This document shows positions 48,901 through 59,100 of a stretch of DNA of 64,000 nt, in pieces. Each line of letters begins with the position of its first letter. Position 1 is the first letter of the stretch. The stretch is from Phymorhynchus buccinoides (lineage: Eukaryota; Mollusca; Gastropoda; Neogastropoda; Raphitomidae). The position numbers and the translations under genes are program-made. The stretch lies in the NCBI GenBank assembly GCA_017654935.2, contig CM065697.1, forward strand, positions 46,741,263 to 46,805,262, given 5' to 3'. The notes beneath the pieces are model-generated. The model had not been told where the DNA came from. It did not search any database and saw only the letters and a list, made by a program, of their open reading frames with translations.

Positions 48901-49083
48901 TAAGAATGAAATAGTGAGGCCAAGAGAGGAGATGACGAAACTGAACAAAGGGTAATTACTCTCTTTTTCTAATTAACTCCCCTAAGGACAACACATGTCC
49001 AAGAGTTAATTAGAAAAAGAGAGTAATTACCCTTTGTTCAGCTTCGTCATCTCCTCTCTTGGCCTCACTATTTCATTCTTTGA
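48901..49083. repeat. Near-perfect hairpin, 78-bp arms
   Basis: The arm AAGAATGAAATAGTGAGGCC ... TTTTTCTAATTAACTC is repeated inverted after a loop of about 23 nt, with one mismatch seen (GAAACTG versus GAAGCTG). A third partial copy of the inner right arm lies at 49361-49395. Confidence 0.9.
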
Positions 49084-49396
49084 TTAACCAAACTTTCTTT
49101 GGAGGCTTACCAGTTTGTTCTGTGTTGTATGTTGTTTATGTGTAACATTTTCAAGGTTAGAAGGCTATGCCACTCTTGGACATGTGTTGATTTGTTTGTA
49201 TGTTGTCCTCTCCACCATTGTTGATGTGTACTGTGTGGGTGAGGGTCATAAAGGCGAGCATGGCACATTCTTTTTTAAGAATTATGCTTTGCTTGTCTCA
49301 CTTTGGTTCTGACCCACGCACTGCTAGGTGAATGGTATCGTAATCAACTTTGGTGGAGGAGAGTTAATTAGAAAAAGAGAGTAATTACCCTTTACT

Positions 49397-50390
49397 ATCC
49401 ATAGCTTAAGTTTTGTGGAAAACAGGATTTGCTAGTACAAGTTTGTAATCCATAACTTTTAAATAGACTTTGCTTTTAGTACAATCCATAACTGAAGTTT
49501 TGTTAAAAATAGACTTTGCTTTTAGTACAATCCATAACTGAAGTTTTGTTTTAAAAAAAAGACTAACTTTAGTACTATCCATAACTGGTTTTGTTAAAAA
49601 CAGAATTTGCTTTTTAGTACAATCCATAACTTAAGTTTTGTTTAAAAAAAATAGACTGCCTTTAGTACTATCCATAACTGAAGTTTTGTGAAAAAAAAAG
49701 ACTGCTTTCAGTACTGAAGTTTTGCTAAAAATTAACTGCTTTTAGTACAATCCATAACTGAAGTTTTGTTTTTAAAAAATAGACTGCCTTTAGTACTATC
49801 CATAACTGAAGTTTTGTTAAAAACAGAATTTGCTTTTAGTACAATCCATAACTGAAGTTTTGCTTTAAAAAAAATAGACTTTGCTTTTAGTACTATCCAT
49901 AACTGAAGTTTTGCTTTAAAAAAAAAAAGACTGCTTTTAGTACTATCCAAAACTTAAGTTTTGCTTTAAAAAAAGACTGCTTTTAGTTTTAGTACTATCC
50001 ATAACTGAAGGGTTTTTTTATTTTTAAAAAGCCTTTGCTTTTAGTACAATCCATAACTGAAGTTTTGTTAAAAAAAAGAAAAGACTTTGCTTTTAGTACT
50101 AACAGCACAGCTTAAGTTTTGTTAAAAATGGACTACCCCGGTAGTTTTGCTGTTAGTACTATACTGTAGTATACATAACTTATGTTTCGCTAAAATTATA
50201 GACTCTGCTTTTAGTACCGTAATTTCCGGCCTATAAGACGCAACTTTTTGACTGAGAGGGGGTGCGCCTTATGCGCTGTGTCGCCTTATAGGCCGGAAAT
50301 TACGGTACTATCCATAACTTAAATTTTTGTTAAAAACAGACTTTGCTTTCAGTACTATCCATAAGTCAAATGTTGTTTAAAAACTTTGCC
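49397..50390. repeat. Tandem array of about 45-60-bp units
   Basis: About 17 units share TTTTAGTACTATCCATAACT and GAAGTTTTG followed by an A-rich stretch of varied length. Interrupted by a MITE at 50217-50305. Confidence 0.9.
50217..50305. mobile_element. TA-target MITE family F7, copy 2 (89 bp)
   Basis: CCGTAATTTCCGGCCTATAA ... TTATAGGCCGGAAATTACGG between TA at 50215-50216 and 50306-50307. Neighbouring array units (AGTACTATCC) give the empty site, so length and TA duplication are exact. Confidence 0.95.
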
Positions 50391-51488
50391 CCACTCTCAG
50401 CGCGCTAACCAGGACACTCCACCCTACACAAAAGAAAACAAAACACCCAGTAAACTTTGATTTGCATGCCATATGTTACCCTTAAGTCATACATCAATAG
50501 TAAATCTGAATGTTTGATCTCACCCACACTCAATAATAATAATAGTGAATCATTTATATAGCGCATTCCTCCACCAAATGTGGAGCTCTATGCGCTTAAC
50601 AAAAAAAAAAATTAAAAGCAAGAAATTCAACAACAAAACCAAATAATCGCTCACGCACATGCAAATAGGCATACACATACACCCCCCACATCCCACCCAC
50701 ACAGACACGCACGTACGCACATACACACACACACAGAGACACACACACGCGCACTCACACACACCGTTACCATCACCACCACTCACCCCACCCAAAAACA
50801 CAATACAAATACAATCAGTTGAATAAAGCATCAACACACTCTCTCTCTCTCTCGCAACAAAGCTGACGTAGACATTGCAGTCAACACACCTTGACATTAT
50901 AAACAGCTCAGCCAACACTAAGCTGGACTAAGCTGGAGCAAACATAGGATTTATCCACCCCCACCCTGAGAGCAAAATGTAATAAAACGGATCAACGATA
51001 ATATCCCCATAAACTAAACCCATGCAAGCAAATACGTCTGAACATCCCTTTCAATTCATTAAAAAACTGAAAACTATTCACAGTATTATTGTATGCACAT
51101 ATTTTCTTCTCCATAAACCCTCTAGATGCGAACAGGTTCAAAATGTTGCACCAATTTCAGAAAAATTGGTGTGGTTTTTTTAAATTATTTTTTTTAAACA
51201 TTCATGAACAATTGAGTGTAAATCAAAACCAGTAAAAACAATATTGAAAGTATAAAAGGATGTTTTAAGAAAATATGAACAGAACTGAATACTCAATTTA
51301 TATCAAGATAGCTTCCTATCAGAGCTAAATCAAATCTGCAATCATTAAAGCAGCTGAACGCAAAGCACTATGCAGCTAAATTCACAGCCAAACCTAAACT
51401 TCTTTCACTGATTTAGCATGAACTCCTCCATAGTAATGCTTAAGCCTTGAGAACTGACCAGGATTGTACAAACTAGAGCAGAACATAT
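50391..51488. other. Non-coding spacer
   Basis: CA-rich 50650-50765; no exon is recognised. Confidence 0.4.
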
Positions 51489-51785
51489 CTTCTTCTTCTC
51501 CTGAGTTCCCAGGCCATACGGCCATAATGGGTAAGGTACGTATGTGTCCAGTTTTCAGTTTTCACTGGTCTCCCCGCTACTTACAGCCGGCACATTCTGA
51601 TTTCGGAGGAGTTCAAAGAAAAATAATATTTTGAAGATTTTCTTTTTTTAAAGGCAGGAGAATGGGCCAATAACTCAGAAAGATAGTAGATGATAGAAAG
51701 CAAAGGGAAAAGGCAGAGTCAAAGAGAGTGGCAGATTAAGGGAAGTTACAAGCACAGAACTTCCAGAAGGTGGAGGAACTATTTG
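51489..51785 (+). mobile_element. Two-headed repeat F8, type B, copy 5
   Basis: Type B head (CCAGGCCATACGGCCATAAT, TTTTCACTGGTCTCC), then the common tail AGAACTTCCAGAAGGTGGAG. Confidence 0.75.
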
Positions 51786-51888
51786 TACGGAAAAGTGTGT
51801 GTGTGCGCATGCGGTTGTGTGTTCTGACTCAGAATGTGCATGTATGTAGTTTGTGTGTGCGTCCATTCATTTACAAAGTCAGTGTATA

Positions 51889-51924
<36 letters not shown>

Positions 51925-52189
51925 TAAGGAAGTAAGAGAACGTTGTGTGTAAGCATCGTGCTTATTTTACTTTCTAATGATTAATTATTTGTTTGCCTTT
52001 AATGTTCTTGTTATCAATGTAAAGCGCACTGAGCTCATGTGAGAAAGAGCGCTATATAAATTCCCATTATTATTATTATTATTATATTAATCATCAGCTA
52101 CAGCAATCAAAGAATTTTGTTCTTGTTAATTAAACAGGCACGAAAACTAATGTTAAAAAAAGAGATTTGCCAGCCGAGAAATCCTTCCA
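51786..52189. other. Non-coding spacer
   Basis: (GT)n at 51890-51922; (ATT)n at 52066-52085. No exon. Confidence 0.4.
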
Positions 52190-52470
52190 CCGGAGGGAGG
52201 GGGAGGAAGGAGGGAGGAGGGAGGAGGGAGGAGGGAGGGAGCGCAGCAACTCATTTCACGAATTCACTTGCCTTCCAAAGCTCGAAAACACCATTGGCGG
52301 GCCGCTACGTCCGCCATTTTTACTCATAACTGCAAGCGTACACTGCCGATTACGGGCCACGCCGTTTGAGAATAACATCGTGATCGCATTTTTGGCGGAG
52401 ATAATTATCTTTCGGTGGAGATTCCTTCAACTGCGACAAATTTTTGGCGGAGATGTTTTCATGCCTGATT
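52190..52470 (+). repeat. Dispersed repeat, pairs with 48580-48840
   Basis: G/A-rich lead then CGTCCGCCATTTTTACTC and repeated TTTTTGGCGGAGAT. Function unknown. Confidence 0.7.
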
Positions 52471-52571
52471 AAAACTAAACAATAAAATAAAATTCAAACA
52501 CGCAGGTTTTTTTTCCAATTACCGCGGTATAACTATAAGAGAGTAATGATGCCAGAGAATGTCCATAAGAT

Positions 52572-52789
52572 CAGTGCTCCCAAGGACCCCCATTTGAGGG
52601 TCTATGAAGTACTAAAATTCTAAAGGACCCTCTAAAAGAATGTGCAAGGGGTCCCAGGGATGCACTAGAAAAAGTCTTTTCAGCATTCGCAATGGCACTG
52701 GGACCCTCTATCCCGCCTCTAGGACCCTCTATACTGTAAGTGAAGGAGTCCCTGGGACCCCTTGTTTTGCGGGACGATTGGGAGCCCTG
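52572..52789 (-). mobile_element. MITE family F3, copy 3
   Basis: CAGTGCTCCCA ... TGGGAGCCCTG, inverted relative to the 39422 copy. Flanks TAAGAT and (A)CAAGAT are a near-perfect short duplication. Confidence 0.8.
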
Positions 52790-52879
52790 ACAAGATGAAG
52801 ATAATGAAAAATCAAGGTATTAAAATACAAAGCTAAATAATCAAACAAATTAACACTCCGTTCAAAACTACCATCTTTT

Positions 52880-53034
52880 TCAAACTATAAGGCGCACCCC
52901 TCAAATTTTACACAAAAATAAAATTTTGCTCCGATACTTTTTTACTAAATTACTAGTCATACTAGTTATAAGCCGCAGGGGTCTCAGTCTGGGGGAAAAG
53001 AGCATTGCCGTTTAGTACGTAAAATATGGTACAC
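52880..53034. mobile_element. Decayed F7-like element
   Basis: AACTATAAGGCGCACCCC and ATAAGCCGCAGGGGTC with ACGTAAAATATGGTAC at the right; ends are diverged. Confidence 0.4.
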
Positions 53035-54427
53035 ACATACCACCCACCCACCCCTTTCACTTTTCATACTTTTGCAATAAGTCTGGATACCACCATCATG
53101 TGAGGAAAAGAACAACGACAAATATACGTTTACACATGCTCAGATTATTTTGTTTGTAAAAAAAGAAAACCGACAAAATATCCAACCCCTTCGCTGTCAG
53201 TCACCGATCTCCTGTGATTGGTCGATCATTGTTTGGAGAAGGAACAGACTTTAAGCAAGCATGCGCGCAGCACACATCATGCCAGCATTACACTTTACAG
53301 GTCTTTCGTTATAATAGGAATTGTTCGGAAATAATTAAGGGGAGTAATTTCATGATGTGTGGGAGTGATCTTGCCTAATTCAATCGGTCAAACAGGGGAA
53401 GTCACTCTACCATCAGCTCTCGTAGCCTATCGACTCGTGTGTTTGAGCAGACATACAGCACTTAGAACACTGTGCATCATTCTAAAACATTATGTCATTT
53501 ATTATATTTTTACGTCACAATTTGCAAGTTTTATCAGTTTGTGGCCACTGGCCACCCCTAATTTTTATTAAAAAAATGTTTGCAAGTCACTGACTCGCAT
53601 CCTGCGGTTTCAAGCTTCAACGTCATTGTTGCTATGGTATTTGACCGAGTAAACAACTCTAATTTTCACGAAGTGCCCTCCCCTAGACTAGTTTTTTTTA
53701 TAGAAAATTGTCTATTGTAAAAACAACAAATCAAACTTAAAAGCGCACAAACATTCTTTCAATTTACAACGCGGTTCAGTCAGACGAGCAAGTCCAGCAT
53801 GGCAACACAAGTCTTTCTTTCGTTTCTTGGTGAAAAAGTCAAACTGCAGTCTTACCACTATCTTTGTTCTTTCATTCTTAATGTTTCATTCTTTCTTTCT
53901 TTCTTACATTTTTTGCATGTTTTCTTTTTCTTTCTTTCTGGTTTTGTTAAAGGTTCCCTCATTCAAGCCATCTCAAGAGTCTGGTAAGCTTAGCAGCTAT
54001 CGGTAGATACACAGGCTCAACAAGTCATTTTACTTTTAATTTCAAAAGAACAAGTAGGCAATCATGCCACAAATCAGATACACAGCATTCGCTATCTTTC
54101 ACATAAACATGCACGCCCATAGAGAAACATGCACAAAAAGACGCACACTCCTTAACCCACATATCTATTTCTCTTTTAATCCACCATCACAAACTCAATC
54201 AAACTTGTCATTTTTTGGATAAAACGAAAAAAACATTTTTTTTTAAAGTTTTCTCTTCCAGTGGATATCTAACATGTTAATTTTTTTTTTAACCATCCAA
54301 CATTTTTCTTTCAACCAACATCCAATATGTTGGTTTTTTTAATACCTATTTCCCCCCTCATTTCTTTTTCGTCAAGTTTTCCAGTGTTCTTCTTCCGCCA
54401 ATAATGTCCACCTGCCGTAACCGTCAA
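53035..54427. other. Non-coding spacer with dispersed repeats
   Basis: 53180-53325 and 53570-53725 pair with repeats near 20480 and 24640. T-rich 53880-54400. No exon. Confidence 0.45.
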
Positions 54428-54600
54428 TTACTGACATGTGCTGGGGTTCAAAGAATCATGCAGCGACATGAAGGAGCTGAGCGTGGGGGACTGAACTGTT
54501 TCTGATGGTAGGGAGTTCCAGTTGCGGATGGTTCGGGGGAAGAAAGAGTTGTCGTCGGTTCTAGCGGGGATTCTTTGGAACTGCTTGTTGTGGTTTTGTC
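54428..54600 (-). pseudogene. Non-LTR retrotransposon 3' end
   Basis: Minus frame reads RTDDNSFFPRTIRNWNSLPS then ETVQSPTLSSFMSLHDSLN and a stop at 54428-54430. FFPRTIRNWNSLP is the classic C-terminal motif of CR1/Jockey-type RT polyproteins. A stop lies just upstream in frame, so only the tail remains. Confidence 0.8.
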
Positions 54601-55280
54601 TTCACATAGTCATAGTCAATGTATAAACACTGACGCTTGCACTCGCATCAACTTCATAGAGTTTACACAGAATGCTTCATTGAGGCCTTGCTCCACAATT
54701 GCTACACAACAGGTTTACATGCTGATACACTTAGTTTACTTATTCCGCTACTGACTGACCACAAAAGTACCTGGCTTGACTCTGTTGTACATGTGCATTA
54801 CTCACAATGCTTCGCTTTATGTAACTTGTAAGCTGGATTACGATTGGTGCAAAGAAACTCTACAGAGAGCTGGACAACGGAGGGTCTTCTGACTGGATGT
54901 TGCTATATAGTTTCTCCTTTGTAGTAATTGTACTCATTTTTTCTCCACAAAAGATGATTAAACAGAGAATTGCTAAATTCTTTCACTACCAACTATTGTC
55001 TCTGTTCTCATAGAACTCATCCAAAACATCCTCTTACAATTAACTATTGACTTGTTTCGGCATTCTCATTAGCGGTATAAATTCATATTGGGTTCTTTCT
55101 GATACTCTCATAACCAATGCATACTAAATGTTCTCGGTTCATTTATCACATTTTTTACCATACCTTCTGACTATGCCAATACACGGTCCATGCAGATTCA
55201 GACACTAAAATTCTTCTGTCGATTTCAGTACCAATGTATGTTCCTTTTGACTTGGCACTGAATTCCTTCCGATTTTTAGT
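54601..55280. other. Non-coding spacer
   Basis: No recognised feature. Confidence 0.4.
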
Positions 55281-55286
55281 ACATAC

Positions 55287-56345
55287 AGATATAGTAGGGT
55301 GTTACAAATTCGTCCACCATGCAATTTCGTCCAGTTTGCATATAGCAGGGTGTTACAAATTCGTCCGCCATGCAATTTCGTCCAGTTTGCATGGTTACTC
55401 ACTTTGAAACTGTGTTGTATCTATTCTAAAGGATAGTAAACACACATAGCTGTTGTGAAACCTAAAAGGAATCCCAATGATAAAAACAGTACTATTCATT
55501 AGTTTATCCGCTACAATTAAGTTTGAGTTATCTGCATGAAAAGCTGGATCTAAATCTTAGCAACTGCCTGAAGACAGTCACATACCATAAAACTAAATCA
55601 CGCAGAAACAGGTGCCTAAGAACAAATGTTAATATTCCTTTGTTTTCACAACATGTGTAATTTTATCATGCATGTATTTTATGATGACTAATTTTCAATA
55701 GGCAATTTTATTTTTTAAATTTAGATAAATATATTTATGACAAATCAACTGGAAGAATTTGTATCAATGCAATTTCGTCCAATGCAGTTTCTGACTACTC
55801 CATCGTTTACAAAATTGGGACTTTCCTGGTATTGCAGTACCTCCAGGATCGTCGCACCATCTTTATAGTTAATAATGCCCCATATGTGCCTGTTCCAGGC
55901 TGGAGGACGTCAAACTTTTATCATGTCTCACTACTGAGGGGCTTACATGTGCCATAGTGGATATTTGACCCTCTTGATAAAATTTACTGGAGGCCTTCTC
56001 TTTTGTTTTCACATCACACACAATATCTTAATAAGAAAGAGAAGAAAATAAACACATATTCAGCTATTCTATTAATTTATTTCAAACAAGTCACTGTGCT
56101 TTGCTCTTTGTCCTTGGACGAAATTGCATGTCATGCCTGGACGAAATTGTCACAAGACACATGACTTTGTTTGCCGCCATTTTCTGGTGAATATTCATGA
56201 GAAAACCGTAAACAATTTTGTTAAACTGCTTTCTGATTGATCGATTCTATTAATGGATTAAAAATATGAATCAGATGCTGCATCTACAACCCAGAATATG
56301 TCGAACCATACGATAACTGTCTAAACTGGCCGAATATGTAACAGT
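55287..56345. mobile_element. Possible DNA transposon relic with CGTCC/GGACG subterminal repeats
   Basis: The left side has two 51-bp tandem units (TGTTACAAATTCGTCC ... ATGCAATTTCGTCC). Inverted GGACGAAATTG motifs occur at 56116 and 56142. The outer ends GGTGTTACAAATTCG and CGAATATGTAACAGTC are weakly inverted. No transposase. Confidence 0.4.
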
Positions 56346-56692
56346 CTACCTTACACTAGTTACAGGTTGAATTACAGGTGCATATTCCTCCATGACCCTG
56401 CAGGCCTTCTTCCTGTAGTTGTTGTTTTTAGTACCAATTCTATTTCATGTTCTATGTTGACTTTTCTCTCAACTCTGATGGATTTCTAGTTGCTGATGCA
56501 TACTTAACAAACTTGGCTCTAAATGTTCCTGTCACAGTTTCTTGTTGTGCTAGCCTCCGTACTATATTTTCCTTCCATCCTATGCACACACAAAAAAAAA
56601 AGTATGTCAATGATCATTGATGGGACATTTCATAGGCTGCGAGGCCTTGGCTAATGAAAGCCTGTCCCACTACCTAACCTAACCATTCTTAA

Positions 56693-57172
56693 ATGCTGGT
56701 ACACTTCCCTTTCAACTAAATACTGAAATTCCTCGGCTTTCTCTCTTGCTACTTCAGACCTGCCTACCCCCAATTTCGTTTTTTGGTACTCCACGAAAAT
56801 AAAATTCCGTATTTTGCAAGGAGACCCAAAAACGGAACATTACAGAACAATAAACTGCCATGTGAAATGACGAAAAACACTCGATTTTGACCGATCTTAG
56901 AAGACCTTAAGTTCAAATTTTTGCCGTATTAATTTTCCATTTACCGTACTGTATCCAGTACTGAGGCTCAAAATCGTGTACAAAATACGGAAAAATCGTA
57001 CGGGTAGGCAGGACTGCTACTTGCATGTTCCATCTTGACTTCTCAGTACCTTCTTTGGACTTAAATGCTGGTACATTTCCTTATCAACTCAATACTGAAA
57101 TTCCTTGGTATTCTCTCTCACTACTTGCATATTCCATCTTGACTTCTCAGTACCTTCTTTGGACTTAACACG
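56693..57172. repeat. About 106-bp tandem repeat broken by a MITE
   Basis: TTAAATGCTGGTACA and CTACTTGCATATTCCATCTT units recur at 56693, 57017/57060 and 57121. Confidence 0.75.
56755..57016. mobile_element. MITE family F10, copy 1, with 6-bp TSD
   Basis: CAGACCTGCCTACCC ... GGGTAGGCAGGACTG inverted ends; CTACTT at 56749-56754 and 57017-57022. The tandem neighbour at about 57120 shows the empty site. Confidence 0.85.
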
Positions 57173-57355
57173 AATTGGCGCAGGTCTTTTTCAAAACTCC
57201 CTTAAATGAAATTTTCTCTGGGATAGTCTCTCTCTCTCTCCACTACCGACACACATCCCCACTAACCAGGCATACTGACTTGAACATGTGCAGACAATCT
57301 CACAGTCCCAGTTCTCTCCTTGCAGATTCATCGGAAGAGAGTTGGGTCTCTCCCA

Positions 57356-58674
57356 CTACCGGTACACCTCTCCGTTGACCTGATACTCAATGGCGTACTC
57401 GGGGTAGGCCTGGGTGCTGTCGAAGATCACCCAGATGCGTGGCGTGTGGATATTGTCCACGCACGAGTCGTAGCACCGCCCCAAGGGGTCGTTGGGGTCG
57501 AGGGGCGGGGGTCGGCGATAGTCGTTCTGCCCCCCGGTGGACATACCAGTGAGCACACGGGCGAGGAACATATAGCGCGGGCACGGCAAATTCTTGGACA
57601 GATCCAACGCCTGCGAAGCCACCCCCACCGCCGATGACGATGACCACGGCTTGGGCTGAGCCGGGGGAGGCTGGTTTAGCATAGAGGGAGGGAGAGGGTG
57701 AGGAGGGTGCAGGGGGGGTAGAGGGGGGAGAGGAGGGACGGGGTTGTGTTGGAGGGGGGCGACGAGAAGGTAGCTGTTGGTCTGGAGGTTGGTGTTGGCG
57801 GCGGTGAGCAGGGCGAGGGACGACGTCCCGACTCCGCTCAGCGTCACGCCCGCGTTGGACACTGAGATGCTGGCCGAGTAGCCGCCCCCCATCGGAACCA
57901 TCACCCCCCCACCACTATTTACACCCCCACCCTGGTTAGCAGCAGGATGGGAGGAGGAGGAGGAGGAAGGAGGAGGATGATGAGGAGGGGGGTGGGTCAT
58001 CACAGACACCTTCCCAGTGCCGTACGTCACGGGCCGGAATTTCCGTGAATGCACCGCGCAGAACGTGGATTTCCGGAACCCCGAAGCGGAGGGGGTTTGC
58101 TGTTGTTGCTGGGGGGGAGGGGGGTTCGAGGAGGAAGAGGAACCCGCCCGTGAGATGGGGAGGAAGGAGGAGGAAGGGGAGGGGGCAGGGGGGGCTTGGG
58201 GGAGGGGAGGGAAGGCAGGGTTGGGAGGAGGGGGGCGGCTGGAGGAGGAGGAGTGGAGGCGAGACGGCCTGCCGGCAAAGACGGACTGGAAACGGTGAAA
58301 CATCGCCTGGGACTGAGACGACAGGCCAGAGCTCGACGACGAAGACACCGGGACTGGTCTGCCCGGCAGCGAATGATGCGAGACGGAGGGAGCTGGGGGG
58401 GGGCCCTGGTGGGGGGCCGGGCTAGGCCTCACGCCAAAAGGACCGCTCGTTATAGGGTTGGAGGAACTGAACATCACGCTTCCCAGTGACGGCCGGCCCG
58501 ACGACGATGATGATCCCGATCGATGAGGGTTCCTGCCGTACGCCTGCAGAAGGCGCTGGTGCTTGTCGCTGATGAGCTGGGACAGGAGGGCGGCTTTGTG
58601 CGCCGTGGGCTTGGAGGACTTGGTGTAGAATGGCACCTTCTTTGGGTCCATGCTCCTGCCGGACTGGGACATCG
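57356..58674 (-). CDS. PARP last exon D
   Basis: Acceptor CTCCCAG, stop at 57356-57358. Starts (A)MSQSGRSMDPKKVPFYTKSS, holds a possible conserved patch (AHKAALLSQLISDKHQRLLQ), long Ser, Pro and Gly runs, the motif FCAVHSRKFRPVTYGTGKVS, and ends with MFLARVLTG ... IWVIFDSTQAYPEYAIEYQ and NGEVYR. An ATG-to-stop reading from 58672 would miss the catalytic half, so the exon must be spliced. Confidence 0.9.
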
Positions 58675-58965
58675 CTGGGAGGGAGAAAAAAAGGATAAGA
58701 GGGCTTTGTTTGAATCATTCCTATCAACAACAAAAGTAATCCACAGCGCTCATTTTCATGAGTGACAAGGTCACAGGCCAAGGAATCTTAATAAGCACTT
58801 TTTACTCAAACTAATACACCAATTGCCAAAGTTGATGACTGTATACACAAATGTGAACAATATGGCCAAGACAAAAATCATCATATCCAAATTAAAAGTT
58901 CAAAATGATTAATTTTCTATTTCATTTTGTTTGTTGAATGTTTTGTTTTTATTTTCTGTTTGATT

Positions 58966-59029
<64 letters not shown>

Positions 59030-59033
59030 AAAC

Positions 59034-59100
<67 letters not shown>

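Noticed and set aside
57356..58672. Stand-alone 438-residue protein from ATG 58672
   Set aside because: Phase and content show it is the last exon of the PARP gene.
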